A DNA stretch of 32,180 nt, taken from assembly GCF_026130045.1 (NCBI RefSeq), contig NZ_JAIBNX010000074.1, positions 1-32,180 on the forward strand, given 5' to 3'. This DNA is from Micromonospora sp. CPCC 205371. Its GTDB lineage: Bacteria; Actinomycetota; Actinomycetes; Mycobacteriales; Micromonosporaceae. The notes below the pieces were generated by a model. That model was not told where the DNA came from. It worked only from the letters and a program-made list of their open reading frames with translations, and searched no databases. This document shows positions 1 to 7,559 of the stretch, one piece after another. Both the position numbers and the translations under genes were made by a program. Each line of letters starts with the position of its first letter. Within the stretch, counting starts at the first letter, position 1.

Positions 1-57
1 GATCAAGGGCAAACGCACGCGGATCTGAGATCAAACCACGTGCATTCGCCCTTGATC
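1..57 (-). repeat. 57-bp hairpin-forming intergenic repeat, copy 1
   Basis: The first 57 bases begin with GATCAAGGGC and end with its reverse complement GCCCTTGATC. The two 22-base arms pair around a 13-base loop. Read on the minus strand, the three arm mismatches become G-U wobbles, so the RNA from this strand pairs fully. The reverse complement matches bases 17613-17669 at 54 of 57 positions by hand comparison. It looks like a REP-type or small non-autonomous palindromic element. The window starts exactly at its edge, so flanking sequence to the left is unseen. Confidence 0.75.
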
Positions 58-125
58 GACGAGAACGACCGCGCAGCGCCAGCGGGACGCCCGCGACGAG
101 AAAGACCACGCGGCGCCGACGGAAC

Positions 126-190
126 GGCCGCGACGGGAAGGCCACGGCCGGAAGGCCGCGACGGGAAGGCCACGGCCGGAAGGCCGCGAC
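126..190. repeat. 28-bp GC-rich tandem repeat, about 2.3 copies
   Basis: A 28-base unit starting GGCCGCGACGGGAAGGCCAC repeats exactly at 126-153 and 154-181, and a partial third copy starts at 182. It lies in the 221 bases between the hairpin repeat and the end of the leftward operon. A 72-codon open frame crosses it, but its arginine/glycine-rich product looks like a by-product of the repeat. No gene is seen in 58-278. Confidence 0.7.
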
Positions 191-278
191 GCGGCGGACG
201 GAAGGCCGCAAGGACGCGGCGGGGAGTGCGGCGGTGGGCGGGTCTCGAGCGACGGTAACGGGCGGAGCGTGCGCCGGG

Positions 279-1193
279 TTACGTGGCCGGGTCGAGAAGG
301 TAGTGGCCCAGGGGGCGCACGACCTCCGCGAGCTGGCGGGACTCGTCGGGCGTGCATGGTGCCAGTGGTGGGGCGGCGTGTGGTGGGCACAGGCCCCACC
401 GGGCCAGTAACGCCTTCACGGCGGGCACGCCCGGGCGTACGGCGTGCAGGGCGGCGAGGCGGGTGTTCAGCGCCTGCAGGCGGTCGAGCTCGGTGTCGTC
501 GCCGGCGGCGTGCGCGTCCATCATCTCGATGGCGAGGCGCGGGGCGAGGTTGGCGGTGCCGGGCACGATGCCGCCCGCTCCGGCCCGCAGCGCCGCGGCG
601 AGCTGGCGCTCGTCGCCCTGGCTCACCGTGAAGTCGGGCCGGCTGCGGGCGGCGGCTATCAGGGCCGCCAGCATGGCCGGGTCGCCGGACGAGTCCTTGA
701 CGCCCACCACGTGCCGCAGCGCCACGATACCGTCCACACTGGACTGTTCCAGCGGTGTCGCGTATTTGGGAGCGTTGTAGGCGACGACCGGCAGGCCGTG
801 ATCGCCCAGGGCAGCGTAGTGGGCGACGACCTCGTCGGGGCGGTGCCGGAAGTACGTTGGCGGGCTGAGCACGAGGGCGTCCGCACCACCCGCTGCGGCC
901 GGCTCGGCGCGCAGCAGCGCCTCGTCGGTGCCGGGGGCGGTGACGTTCACCAGGATCACCCCGCCCGGCACCAGCTCCCGCCATCGGGCCACCACGCCGG
1001 CGACGTACCCGGCGGTCCGGTCGGCGGGCACCAGCGGCCCTTCGCCGTTGCTGCCGAACAGCATCAGCCGCCGCACGCCGGCGCCCGCCATCGCGCTCAG
1101 CAGCGGCTCGGCCGCCTGCGCGGAAGGCAGGCCGGGGCGCTCCATCGCCGTCACGAGCGGGACCACCACGCCGCCGAGCAGGTCGCCGCTCAT
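279..1193 (-). CDS. Dihydrodipicolinate synthase / N-acetylneuraminate lyase superfamily protein
   Basis: A 304-residue class I aldolase of the DapA/NanA superfamily, the usual length for the TIM-barrel family. Visible motifs are GSNGE at 47-51 (the GxxGE substrate-carboxylate loop), tyrosine 139 in the YN motif, and Schiff-base lysine 166 in GVKDSS. Family members cleave or form 2-keto-3-deoxy acids through a lysine imine with pyruvate. The exact substrate cannot be read from these motifs: GVKDSS is not the classic sialic-acid-lyase version. The ATG overlaps the preceding ATPase stop as ATGA, so it is the last gene of the LacI/ABC operon. A role in splitting a ulosonic or ketodeoxy sugar released by the divergent glycosidases is inferred. 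Confidence 0.88.
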   Translation of the reverse strand: MSGDLLGGVVVPLVTAMERPGLPSAQAAEPLLSAMAGAGVRRLMLFGSNGEGPLVPADRTAGYVAGVVARWRELVPGGVILVNVTAPGTDEALLRAEPAAAGGADALVLSPPTYFRHRPDEVVAHYAALGDHGLPVVAYNAPKYATPLEQSSVDGIVALRHVVGVKDSSGDPAMLAALIAAARSRPDFTVSQGDERQLAAALRAGAGGIVPGTANLAPRLAIEMMDAHAAGDDTELDRLQALNTRLAALHAVRPGVPAVKALLARWGLCPPHAAPPLAPCTPDESRQLAEVVRPLGHYLLDPAT

Positions 1194-1996
1194 GACTCGG
1201 TGTTCAGTTCGAGGGCGGCGCCGACCAGTGCTTGGGTGTACTCGTGCCGCGGCGCGCCGAGCACGTCGCCGGCCGGGCCTTGCTCCACCAGGACGCCACC
1301 GCGCATGACGGCGATCCGGTCCGCGATCTGGTGCACCACGCCGAGGTCGTGGGAGATGAACAGCATCGACAGGCGGTGCCTGACCCGCAGGTCCACCAGG
1401 AGCCGCAGGATCTGCGCCTGGACCGACACGTCCAGCGCCGACACCGCCTCGTCGCAGACCAGCAGGCGCGGCTTGACGGCGAGGGCGCGGGCGATGCTGA
1501 CGCGCTGGCACTGCCCGCCGGACAGCTCACCGGCGTGCTGGCGGGCCACGCTGGTGTCCAGCCCGACGTCGTCGAGCAGCCGGTGCAGCGCGGCGGTACG
1601 GTCGCCGGCCGGCGCGGAGACTGGATGGGTACGCCAGGCCTCGTCGACGATCGCCGCGACGGTCATCCGCGGGTTGAGCGACGAGCGCGGGTCCTGGAAC
1701 ACCATCTGTACCGCGCGTTGCAGCGCGGCGGGGCGCCGCCCGACCGGCCCGAGGCGGTGTCCGTCCACTGTGACCGTTCCGGCGTCCGGCCGTACCAGCC
1801 CCACGACCGCGCGCGCCACGGTGGTCTTGCCCGATCCTGACTCGCCGACCAGGCCGACCGTCTCGTCCGGTCCGACGTCGAGGCTCACGCCGTCGACGGC
1901 AACGAACTCCCGCGTGGCGCCGCGCCGCCACGGCGGCCCGGTGCGCCGGCCGAAGCTGACCCGCAGGTCGCGCACCTCCAGCAGCGTCTCAGACAC
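1190..1996 (-). CDS. ABC transporter ATP-binding protein, OppF/DppF type
   Basis: A 268-residue ATPase of the peptide/nickel importer class, working at the inner face of the membrane with the partner ATPase encoded just upstream. It shows Walker A GESGSGKT, Q-loop MVFQDP, signature ELSGGQ, Walker B LLVCDEAVSALD and H-loop FISHD. The GTG at 1994-1996 is chosen because it gives the usual N-terminus (LLEVRDLRVSFG) and overlaps the upstream gene by 8 bases. The longer open frame upstream is an antiparallel or shifted shadow. Unlike many DppF proteins it stops right after the nucleotide-binding domain (RHEYTQALVGAAL) and lacks the cysteine-bearing C-terminal extension. Confidence 0.93.
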   Translation of the reverse strand: MSETLLEVRDLRVSFGRRTGPPWRRGATREFVAVDGVSLDVGPDETVGLVGESGSGKTTVARAVVGLVRPDAGTVTVDGHRLGPVGRRPAALQRAVQMVFQDPRSSLNPRMTVAAIVDEAWRTHPVSAPAGDRTAALHRLLDDVGLDTSVARQHAGELSGGQCQRVSIARALAVKPRLLVCDEAVSALDVSVQAQILRLLVDLRVRHRLSMLFISHDLGVVHQIADRIAVMRGGVLVEQGPAGDVLGAPRHEYTQALVGAALELNTES

Positions 1997-3011
1997 GATC
2001 AGCCATCTCCTCCGCGAAGTGGCAGGCGGTCCAGTGGTCGGGCGCCACCGACCGGACGGCCGGCTGCTCGGTCCGGCACCGGTCGCGTGCCAGCGGGCAG
2101 CGCGGATGGAACGCGCACCCGGCCGGGCGGTTGACCGGCGTGGCGGGCGTACCCGGAAGGGGGTGCGCGAGCGCGGTGCGCGTCCGGATCGCCGGCACGC
2201 TGTCGACCAGGGCGCGCGTGTAGGGGTGGGCCGGGCGGCGCAGCACGGTAGCGGTCGGCCCGCGCTCGGCGACCCGCCCGGCGTACATGACCACCACCTG
2301 GTGGGCGACGTGCGCCACCACGCGCAGGTCGTGGCTGACCAGCAGCATGGCCAGCCCGTCGCTCTCCTGGATGGTGCCCAGGAGCCGCAGAATCCGGGCC
2401 TGCACGGTGACGTCGAGCGCGGTGGTCGGTTCATCGGCGAGCAGGAGCGCGGGGTTGCCCGCCAGCGCGAGGGCGATCATGGCGCGCTGCCGCATCCCGC
2501 CGGAGAACTCGTGCGGGTAGTTGTTCAGGCGGCGGGGCGGTTCCGGGATACCGGCGCGGTCGAGCAGGTCGACCACCCGCCGCCGTACCTGGTCGCGGGC
2601 CAGGCCGTCGCGGCGAAGGATCTCTCCTACCTGCCGGGCGATCGTCTGTGTCGGGTTGAGCGCCGCCAGCGGGTCCTGGAAGATCATCGCGATCTCCCGC
2701 CCCCGCACCCGCCGGCGCCGCCTGCGGTCGACGCGCAGCAGGTCCTCACCGCGCCAGCGCAGCGCGCCGCCGGTCGTGGCGCCCTCGGGGAGCAGGCCGA
2801 TGATGGCGTTCGCCGTCATCGTCTTGCCGCTGCCTGACTCCCCGATCAGTCCCACGGTGGTGGCCGGCGGGATGTCGAACGACACCCCGTCGACCACCCG
2901 GATCGCGCCGCGGGAGCCCGGCAGGTCGACGACCAGGCCGGCCACCTCCAGCAGGCCTGCGGTCGCGCCGGCGTCCACCGGTGCCGGCGCGACCGCCCGT
3001 GCCTCGTTCAT
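1989..3011 (-). CDS. ABC transporter ATP-binding protein, OppD/DppD type
   Basis: A 340-residue ATPase that pairs with the OppF-type protein. Walker A GESGSGKT, Q-loop MIFQDP, signature EFSGGM, Walker B LLLADEPTTALD and H-loop LVSHD are all present. A C-terminal oligopeptide-transporter extension carries several cysteines (CAFHPRC, DRC, ACHF), the pattern that in some DppD proteins binds an iron-sulfur cluster. ATG at 3009-3011 overlaps the binding-protein stop as ATGA. The family imports peptides, but many actinobacterial members beside glycosidases carry oligosaccharides, and the setting here favours the latter. Confidence 0.94.
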   Translation of the reverse strand: MNEARAVAPAPVDAGATAGLLEVAGLVVDLPGSRGAIRVVDGVSFDIPPATTVGLIGESGSGKTMTANAIIGLLPEGATTGGALRWRGEDLLRVDRRRRRRVRGREIAMIFQDPLAALNPTQTIARQVGEILRRDGLARDQVRRRVVDLLDRAGIPEPPRRLNNYPHEFSGGMRQRAMIALALAGNPALLLADEPTTALDVTVQARILRLLGTIQESDGLAMLLVSHDLRVVAHVAHQVVVMYAGRVAERGPTATVLRRPAHPYTRALVDSVPAIRTRTALAHPLPGTPATPVNRPAGCAFHPRCPLARDRCRTEQPAVRSVAPDHWTACHFAEEMADRV

Positions 3012-4528
3012 GAGCTCCGGACCTGCGCGGTGGAGAAGTCGGGCAGTCCGTTCGGGTCTGGCGTGAACCCTTCGAGGCGCTTGTTCCAGGCGTACGCGTA
3101 CTTGACCGCCATCGGGAACATGCCGACCGCGTCCTGCCAGATGATCTGGCTGGCCTGGCCGTACAGCTTGACCCGCTCGGCCTGGTCGGGGCTGGACCCG
3201 GCCGCGCTCAGCAACTGGTCGAGCTGGGGGTTGCAGTACCCGTTCCGCTTGGCCGCGCAGGGGTACAGGCGGCCGAGCGTGTTCGCCGCGTCGAACGTCG
3301 GGTTCGACAGCTGCTGGAAGTTGATGTCCCAGTTGAGGGCCAGCAGGTCCTTCGTGAACACCGCCTGTTCCTTCTCCAGCAGGTCGATCTGTACCCCGAT
3401 CTTCGCAAGGTCGGAGACCACCGCCTGGTTGAACTGCCGGAACTCGGCGTTGGCGAACTGGAGCCGCAGCTTCTTGGAGAAGTCGAAGCCGGCCGCGGTG
3501 AGGGCGGCCTTCGCCGCGTCGGGGTCGTAGGTGACCGGCTGCTGGGCGACATAGCCGAGCGTGATGGGCGATACCGGCGCGTCGGACAGGCCGCCCGTCT
3601 GCGGGTACAGCTGCTTGATGATCGTCTGGAAGTCGACGGCCTGCCACAGCGCCCGCCGCACCGCAGCGTCGCGCAGCGCGGGCGTCGACGAGTTGAACCA
3701 CATCGTGAACACGGCTGTGCTCGGCACGGTCTCGACGGTGAGGTTGGAGTCGCTCTGCAGTTGGCCGAGCTGGTCGTCGGGGATACCCCAGATGACGTCC
3801 GCCTCGCCGGTTCGCAGCGCGGTCAGCCGGGCGGCGAGCTCGGGCATCTTGCGGATCGTCACGCGCGTGACCTTCGGTGCCCCGGCGTAGTAGTTCTTGT
3901 TGGGCACGAGCGTCAGGGTCTGGGACGGCGTGAACTTCTCGACGGTGAACGGGCCCGACCCGACCGGCTTCTGGAAGAACGCCGCGTCGGTCGTCGCGAC
4001 GCTCGCCGGCACCACGTAGAAGGTCGCGAGCTTGCCGGGCACGGCGGCGTCCGGCTTCGTGGCCTTGAGGACCACCTCGCTGTCCGAGGTGGCGGTCATC
4101 GTGTACCCGGGGAAGTTCGCCGCGTTCGTGCCCTTGTTGTCGATGAGGCGCTTGAACGAGGCGACGACGTCGGCGCCGGTGACCGCCTTGCCGTCGCTGA
4201 ACGTGACGCCCTCGCGGAGGGTGAAGGTCCACTGGGTGGCGGTCGCGTCCGGCTTCCATTCGGTGGCGAGGTCGCCTTCGAGGGTGCCGTCGGCCTTCGG
4301 GCGCACCAGCCGGCTGAAGAGCTCGCGCGCGGCGAGTTGGGTGCCGGTGCCGCCGCCCTGCGGGCCGTGGGGGTCGAGGCTCTCGATGGGGTACGTGCCG
4401 GCGACGGTGATCTCGCCGGAGCCTGACCCGGACCCGTTGCCGGTCGTCGCGTCGGTGCACCCCGCGAGCGCGACCGGCGCGAGGATGATCATGGCCGTTA
4501 GCGCGCGTGATCTCAGTGCCCTGAACAT
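3008..4528 (-). CDS. ABC transporter substrate-binding lipoprotein, family 5
   Basis: A 506-residue extracytoplasmic solute-binding protein of the SBP_bac_5 (OppA/DppA) family. The N-terminus has a charged start, a hydrophobic stretch and lipobox ALAGC with lipidated cysteine 24, followed by a serine/glycine linker. Family hallmarks are ITVAGTYPIESLDPH near the start, LREGVTFSDGKAVTGADV, and the PVGSGPF motif. A clear Shine-Dalgarno AGGAG lies about 8 bases before the ATG. This is one of the few junctions in the operon with a real gap (34 bases after the permease stop), which may allow extra expression of the binding protein. Ligand is unknown; the context suggests a glycan fragment. Confidence 0.95.
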   Translation of the reverse strand: MFRALRSRALTAMIILAPVALAGCTDATTGNGSGSGSGEITVAGTYPIESLDPHGPQGGGTGTQLAARELFSRLVRPKADGTLEGDLATEWKPDATATQWTFTLREGVTFSDGKAVTGADVVASFKRLIDNKGTNAANFPGYTMTATSDSEVVLKATKPDAAVPGKLATFYVVPASVATTDAAFFQKPVGSGPFTVEKFTPSQTLTLVPNKNYYAGAPKVTRVTIRKMPELAARLTALRTGEADVIWGIPDDQLGQLQSDSNLTVETVPSTAVFTMWFNSSTPALRDAAVRRALWQAVDFQTIIKQLYPQTGGLSDAPVSPITLGYVAQQPVTYDPDAAKAALTAAGFDFSKKLRLQFANAEFRQFNQAVVSDLAKIGVQIDLLEKEQAVFTKDLLALNWDINFQQLSNPTFDAANTLGRLYPCAAKRNGYCNPQLDQLLSAAGSSPDQAERVKLYGQASQIIWQDAVGMFPMAVKYAYAWNKRLEGFTPDPNGLPDFSTAQVRSS

Positions 4529-4562
4529 ATGTCGTACTCCTGTCGCTCGTGAGGGAGGAGAG

Positions 4563-5372
4563 TTAGCGCAGGTGACCTCGGCCGTACCGGGCGGTGAGCT
4601 GGTCGCCGAGGATGCCGATGTTGACGATCAGCACCGAGAGCGCGATGCCCGGCAGCGCCGAGATCCACCACGCGGTTTCCAGGTACTGCTTGCCGTTCGC
4701 GATCGTCTGGCCCCACGACACCGCGGAGTTGGGCAGGCCGATGCCCAGGAAGCTGAGACCGGCCTCGGCCAGCACGACGAGCGCGAACTCCAGGGTCGCC
4801 AAGGCGACCACCGGACCGATGGTGAAGGGCAGGATGTGCCGCACCAGGATGGCCGGGCGCGGTACGCCAAGGACGCGGGCGGCGTCCACCCAGGGACGTT
4901 CCCGCAGCGAGAGTGCGATGCCGCGGGTGACGCGGGCGAAGGAGATCCAGGCGGTCGCGGACAGCGCGGTCACGACCAGCAGGACGCTGCGCTCGAACGC
5001 CCCCGCGATCACGATGGTCAGCAGGATCGCGGGGAAGGCGAGCAGGATGTCGATGCCACGGGCGAGGATGGTGTCGAGCCAGCCCCGGAAGTAGCCGGCC
5101 ACGGTGCCGACGGCCACTCCGATGAGGCAGGCGAGGGCGACGGTACAGATGCCGATGATCACGGAGGTGCGGGCGCCGTAGACGACCTGGGCGAGCACGT
5201 CGCGGCCGAGCGCGTCGGTGCCCAGCCACGCGGTGCCATAGGACACCTCCGACCCTGGCGGGCGCAGCCGGTCCGGGAGCGAGGTGGGCACCGGGTCGTA
5301 CTCGATCAGCAGCGGCCCAGCGCCGCCGACCAGGGCGTAGAGCGCCAGCACGAGATACGGGATGCGCCTCAT
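4563..5372 (-). CDS. ABC transporter permease, DppC/OppC type
   Basis: A 269-residue membrane permease. It has an N-terminal hydrophobic segment (YLVLALYALVGGAGPLLI), the family hallmark WLGTDALGRDVLAQVVYGAR, several hydrophobic helices, and the cytoplasmic EAA-type coupling loop around RPWVDAARVLGVPRPAI that contacts the ATPases. The C-terminal region LAEAGLSFLGIGLPNSAVSWG is typical of DppC. ATG at 5370-5372 overlaps the DppB-type stop as ATGA. It forms the channel together with the DppB-type partner. Confidence 0.95.
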   Translation of the reverse strand: MRRIPYLVLALYALVGGAGPLLIEYDPVPTSLPDRLRPPGSEVSYGTAWLGTDALGRDVLAQVVYGARTSVIIGICTVALACLIGVAVGTVAGYFRGWLDTILARGIDILLAFPAILLTIVIAGAFERSVLLVVTALSATAWISFARVTRGIALSLRERPWVDAARVLGVPRPAILVRHILPFTIGPVVALATLEFALVVLAEAGLSFLGIGLPNSAVSWGQTIANGKQYLETAWWISALPGIALSVLIVNIGILGDQLTARYGRGHLR

Positions 5373-6298
5373 GACACGGTGTCCAGCTTGATCCGTGGGT
5401 CGAGCCGCGAGTACAGCAGGTCGGCGACCAGGTTGAACAGCATGACGATGCCGGCGATCAGGAAGGTGGCCGCCTGCACCACCTCGTAGTCCCGGCTCGC
5501 GACGGCGTCGACGACCAGGGAGCCGAGTCCTGGCCAGGCGAAGACGTTCTCGACGATGACCGCGCCGCCCATGAGGCCACCCATGTGCAGGCCGACGATC
5601 GTGACGACGGGGATGAGCGAGTTGCGCAGCGCGTGGCCGATCAGCACCTGCGGCTCGGTGAGGCCTTTGGAGCGGGCGGTCTGGATGTACGGTTCGCGCA
5701 TCGTCTCCGCGACGCTGGTGCGGGTCAGTCGGGCGACCGTGGCGGTGAACGGCAGCGCCAGCGTGACGGCGGGCAGGACCAGGTGGGCCGGCGTGCCGGC
5801 GTCGGCGCTGGGCAGTACCCCCAGCCACAGCGCGAAGACGAGGATCAGCATGATGCCGACCCAGAAGGTGGGGAACGACTGGAGCGCGATGGTGCTCGCG
5901 GAGACCACGCGGTCGACCAGCCGGCCGGGGCGCGCGCCGGCCAGCAGCCCGAGGGTGACGCCGAAGACGACGGCGATCGCGGTGGAGGAGAGCATCAGCT
6001 CGGCGGTCGCGGGCAGGCGCTCAAGTACCTCCGACATCGCGGGACGGCCCAATCGGTACGACTCGCCGAAGTCGAAGCGGGCGACGTCAGCGAGGTAGTG
6101 GGCGTACTGCGTCAGCTTGGGCTGGTCGAGGCCGAGCCGCGCGGTCAGCTCGGCGATCTGCTCGGGGTCCGCGTCCGGTCCTAATAGGATCGTCGCGGGA
6201 TCGCCGGGCGCGACCCGGACGATCAGGAAGATGAGCGAGGCCGCGCCCCACATCACGAGCAAGCCGACGAGCAGCCGCTTGACGATCACGCGGATCAT
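5369..6298 (-). CDS. ABC transporter permease, DppB/OppB type
   Basis: A 309-residue permease. The N-terminus RLLVGLLVMWGAASLIFLIV is the first membrane span, followed by the family hallmark RVAPGDPA and a periplasmic segment DPEQIAELTARLGLDQP. The EAA-type loop is at EPYIQTARSKGL, and the C-terminus ends LLYSRLDPRIKL, the usual DppB ending. ATG at 6296-6298 overlaps the LacI stop as ATGA, so regulator and transporter are translationally coupled. Confidence 0.95.
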   Translation of the reverse strand: MIRVIVKRLLVGLLVMWGAASLIFLIVRVAPGDPATILLGPDADPEQIAELTARLGLDQPKLTQYAHYLADVARFDFGESYRLGRPAMSEVLERLPATAELMLSSTAIAVVFGVTLGLLAGARPGRLVDRVVSASTIALQSFPTFWVGIMLILVFALWLGVLPSADAGTPAHLVLPAVTLALPFTATVARLTRTSVAETMREPYIQTARSKGLTEPQVLIGHALRNSLIPVVTIVGLHMGGLMGGAVIVENVFAWPGLGSLVVDAVASRDYEVVQAATFLIAGIVMLFNLVADLLYSRLDPRIKLDTVS

Positions 6299-7371
6299 GA
6301 CGGCCCCGCTGATGGTGCCGGCCCGATCGAGTCGCCGGTCACGAAGCTGCACCGCAGGCTCCGGTGCTGGGGCGCGTCCTGCCGGCCTTCGAGCAGGTCG
6401 ATGAGCATGCGCGCGGCCTCGCGCCCCATCTCGACCCGCGGCAGCGAGAAGCGCGTCCAGTCCGGCCTCTCTGGAGTCCATGATGGAGGGTCGCCGAGAA
6501 GGGCGATCGAGCAGTCCTGCGGGAACCTGATCCGCGCGGTGGCGGCGATGGCGTCCAGCGCGGACGTGAGCCGAGTGTCCTCTGTGGGTTCTATGAGGAC
6601 GGCGGTGACGCCGTACCGGGCGATCCAGTGCTCCAGGTGCTCGGCGGTGAGCTCCGCGGGGTCGGCGAGCGCCTGTATCAGCGACTCGTCGACCGGCAGA
6701 CCCGCCGTGGCGAGCCCCTGCCGGTAACCGGCCTCGCGGTCGAGGGTGGGCTCGGTGTCCTCGATGGCGCGCAGGTAGAGGATGCGCTCGTGCCCGTGCC
6801 CGGCGAGGGTCGTCACCATGTCGCTGGTGGCGGTCACGTAGTCGGCGGCAACGTAGGAAAGCTCGCCGTCCGGCAGCTCCCTGCGGCCGAGGAAGACGAA
6901 GGGGAAGTCCTCCCGCACGAGCGCGGCGAGCTCGTCGCGGCGCACGTTGCGGCCCAGCAGCACGCATCCGTCGGCGATCCGCAGCCGGTTGACCCCACCG
7001 GCGTAGATGGAGCGGTCGGCGGCCGAGGTGACCGAGCTGAACAGCAGCAGGTCATAGCCGAGGGCCGCGGTGGCCTCCTCGACGCCGACCAGGAACGGGT
7101 AGTAGAAGTCGCGCTGGTCGACGGGGAAGACCGGCTCGAACGTGTAGACGCCGAGCAGGTGGTTTCGCTTGCCACGCAGCCGGCGCGCCGCGACGTTGGC
7201 GGTGTAGCCCAGCTCAGCGGCCGCGGCCAGCACGGCCTGTCGCGTCGACTCGGCGACCTGGTCGCTGACCGCGCCGCCGCTGATCACCAGCGAGACCGTG
7301 GCCTGCGAGACGCCGGCACGGCGCGCGATGTCGACCTGGGTGGGTCGGCCTTTACGCGGGGGCAGGGACAC
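6295..7371 (-). CDS. LacI-family transcriptional regulator
   Basis: A 358-residue LacI/GalR repressor. The helix-turn-helix is at residues 11-31 (TQVDIARRAGVSQATVSLVI), the hinge helix follows at about 61-74 (AARRLRGKRNHLLG) with the leucine that normally inserts into a central CG step, and the rest is a periplasmic-binding-protein-like sugar sensor. The GTG at 7369-7371 is chosen because it places the HTH at the usual distance; a longer frame would read through the operator. It heads the leftward operon and faces the sialidase gene. Two CG-centred palindromes in the shared 188-base gap are its likely operators, giving autoregulation and control of both arms by a glycan-derived inducer. Confidence 0.93.
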   Translation of the reverse strand: MSLPPRKGRPTQVDIARRAGVSQATVSLVISGGAVSDQVAESTRQAVLAAAAELGYTANVAARRLRGKRNHLLGVYTFEPVFPVDQRDFYYPFLVGVEEATAALGYDLLLFSSVTSAADRSIYAGGVNRLRIADGCVLLGRNVRRDELAALVREDFPFVFLGRRELPDGELSYVAADYVTATSDMVTTLAGHGHERILYLRAIEDTEPTLDREAGYRQGLATAGLPVDESLIQALADPAELTAEHLEHWIARYGVTAVLIEPTEDTRLTSALDAIAATARIRFPQDCSIALLGDPPSWTPERPDWTRFSLPRVEMGREAARMLIDLLEGRQDAPQHRSLRCSFVTGDSIGPAPSAGPS

Positions 7372-7385
7372 CGCACAGCTCCAAT

Positions 7386-7397
7386 TAATACGTATTA
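7386..7397. promoter_or_regulatory. Predicted LacI operator O1 (leftward arm)
   Basis: TAATACGTATTA is a perfect 12-base palindrome with a central CG, as expected for LacI-family sites. It lies 14 bases before the regulator's GTG and just downstream of the predicted leftward promoter. The same core recurs at 7519-7532 in front of the sialidase gene. Confidence 0.8.
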
Positions 7398-7415
7398 GAA
7401 GATCCAGTGGGAGCG

Positions 7416-7445
7416 ACCATACTCGCGATCTCCGGGAAACGTCAA
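7416..7445 (-). promoter_or_regulatory. Predicted leftward promoter for the lacI-ABC operon
   Basis: On the minus strand TTGACG (7440-7445) is followed after 18 bases by TATGGT (7416-7421). Transcription would start near 7409, so operator O1 sits in the first transcribed bases, where a bound repressor would block escape. The layout mirrors the rightward promoter. Confidence 0.6.
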
Positions 7446-7473
7446 CGGGCCATTTCGGCCGCGTTTCCGGCCG

Positions 7474-7503
7474 TTGACGCACCTGAAGCGGGTCCAGTAC
7501 TGT
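7474..7503 (+). promoter_or_regulatory. Predicted rightward promoter for the sialidase operon
   Basis: TTGACG at 7474-7479 and TACTGT at 7498-7503 are separated by 18 bases. The start would fall near 7510, directly before operator O2. The same -35 hexamer and spacer are used by the opposite promoter. Confidence 0.6.
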
Positions 7504-7518
7504 CCCAAGGAGTTGATC

Positions 7519-7532
7519 TTAATACGTATTAA
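7519..7532. promoter_or_regulatory. Predicted LacI operator O2 (sialidase arm)
   Basis: TTAATACGTATTAA is a perfect 14-base palindrome with a central CG, sharing its 12-base core with O1. The centres are 134 bases apart. It lies between the predicted transcription start and the sialidase ribosome site (AGGAG before ATG 7560). Confidence 0.82.
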
Positions 7533-7559
7533 TAACTCCGCGCCCGATCAGGAGCTCGC

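Noticed and set aside
40-258. A 72-codon frame at the left edge
   Set aside because: It runs through the hairpin and the 28-bp tandem repeat and encodes repeat-derived Arg/Gly-rich sequence with no ribosome site.
444-2837. A 797-codon plus-strand frame opposite the ABC ATPase genes
   Set aside because: It lies antisense to two genes with complete Walker and signature motifs and has no recognisable content.
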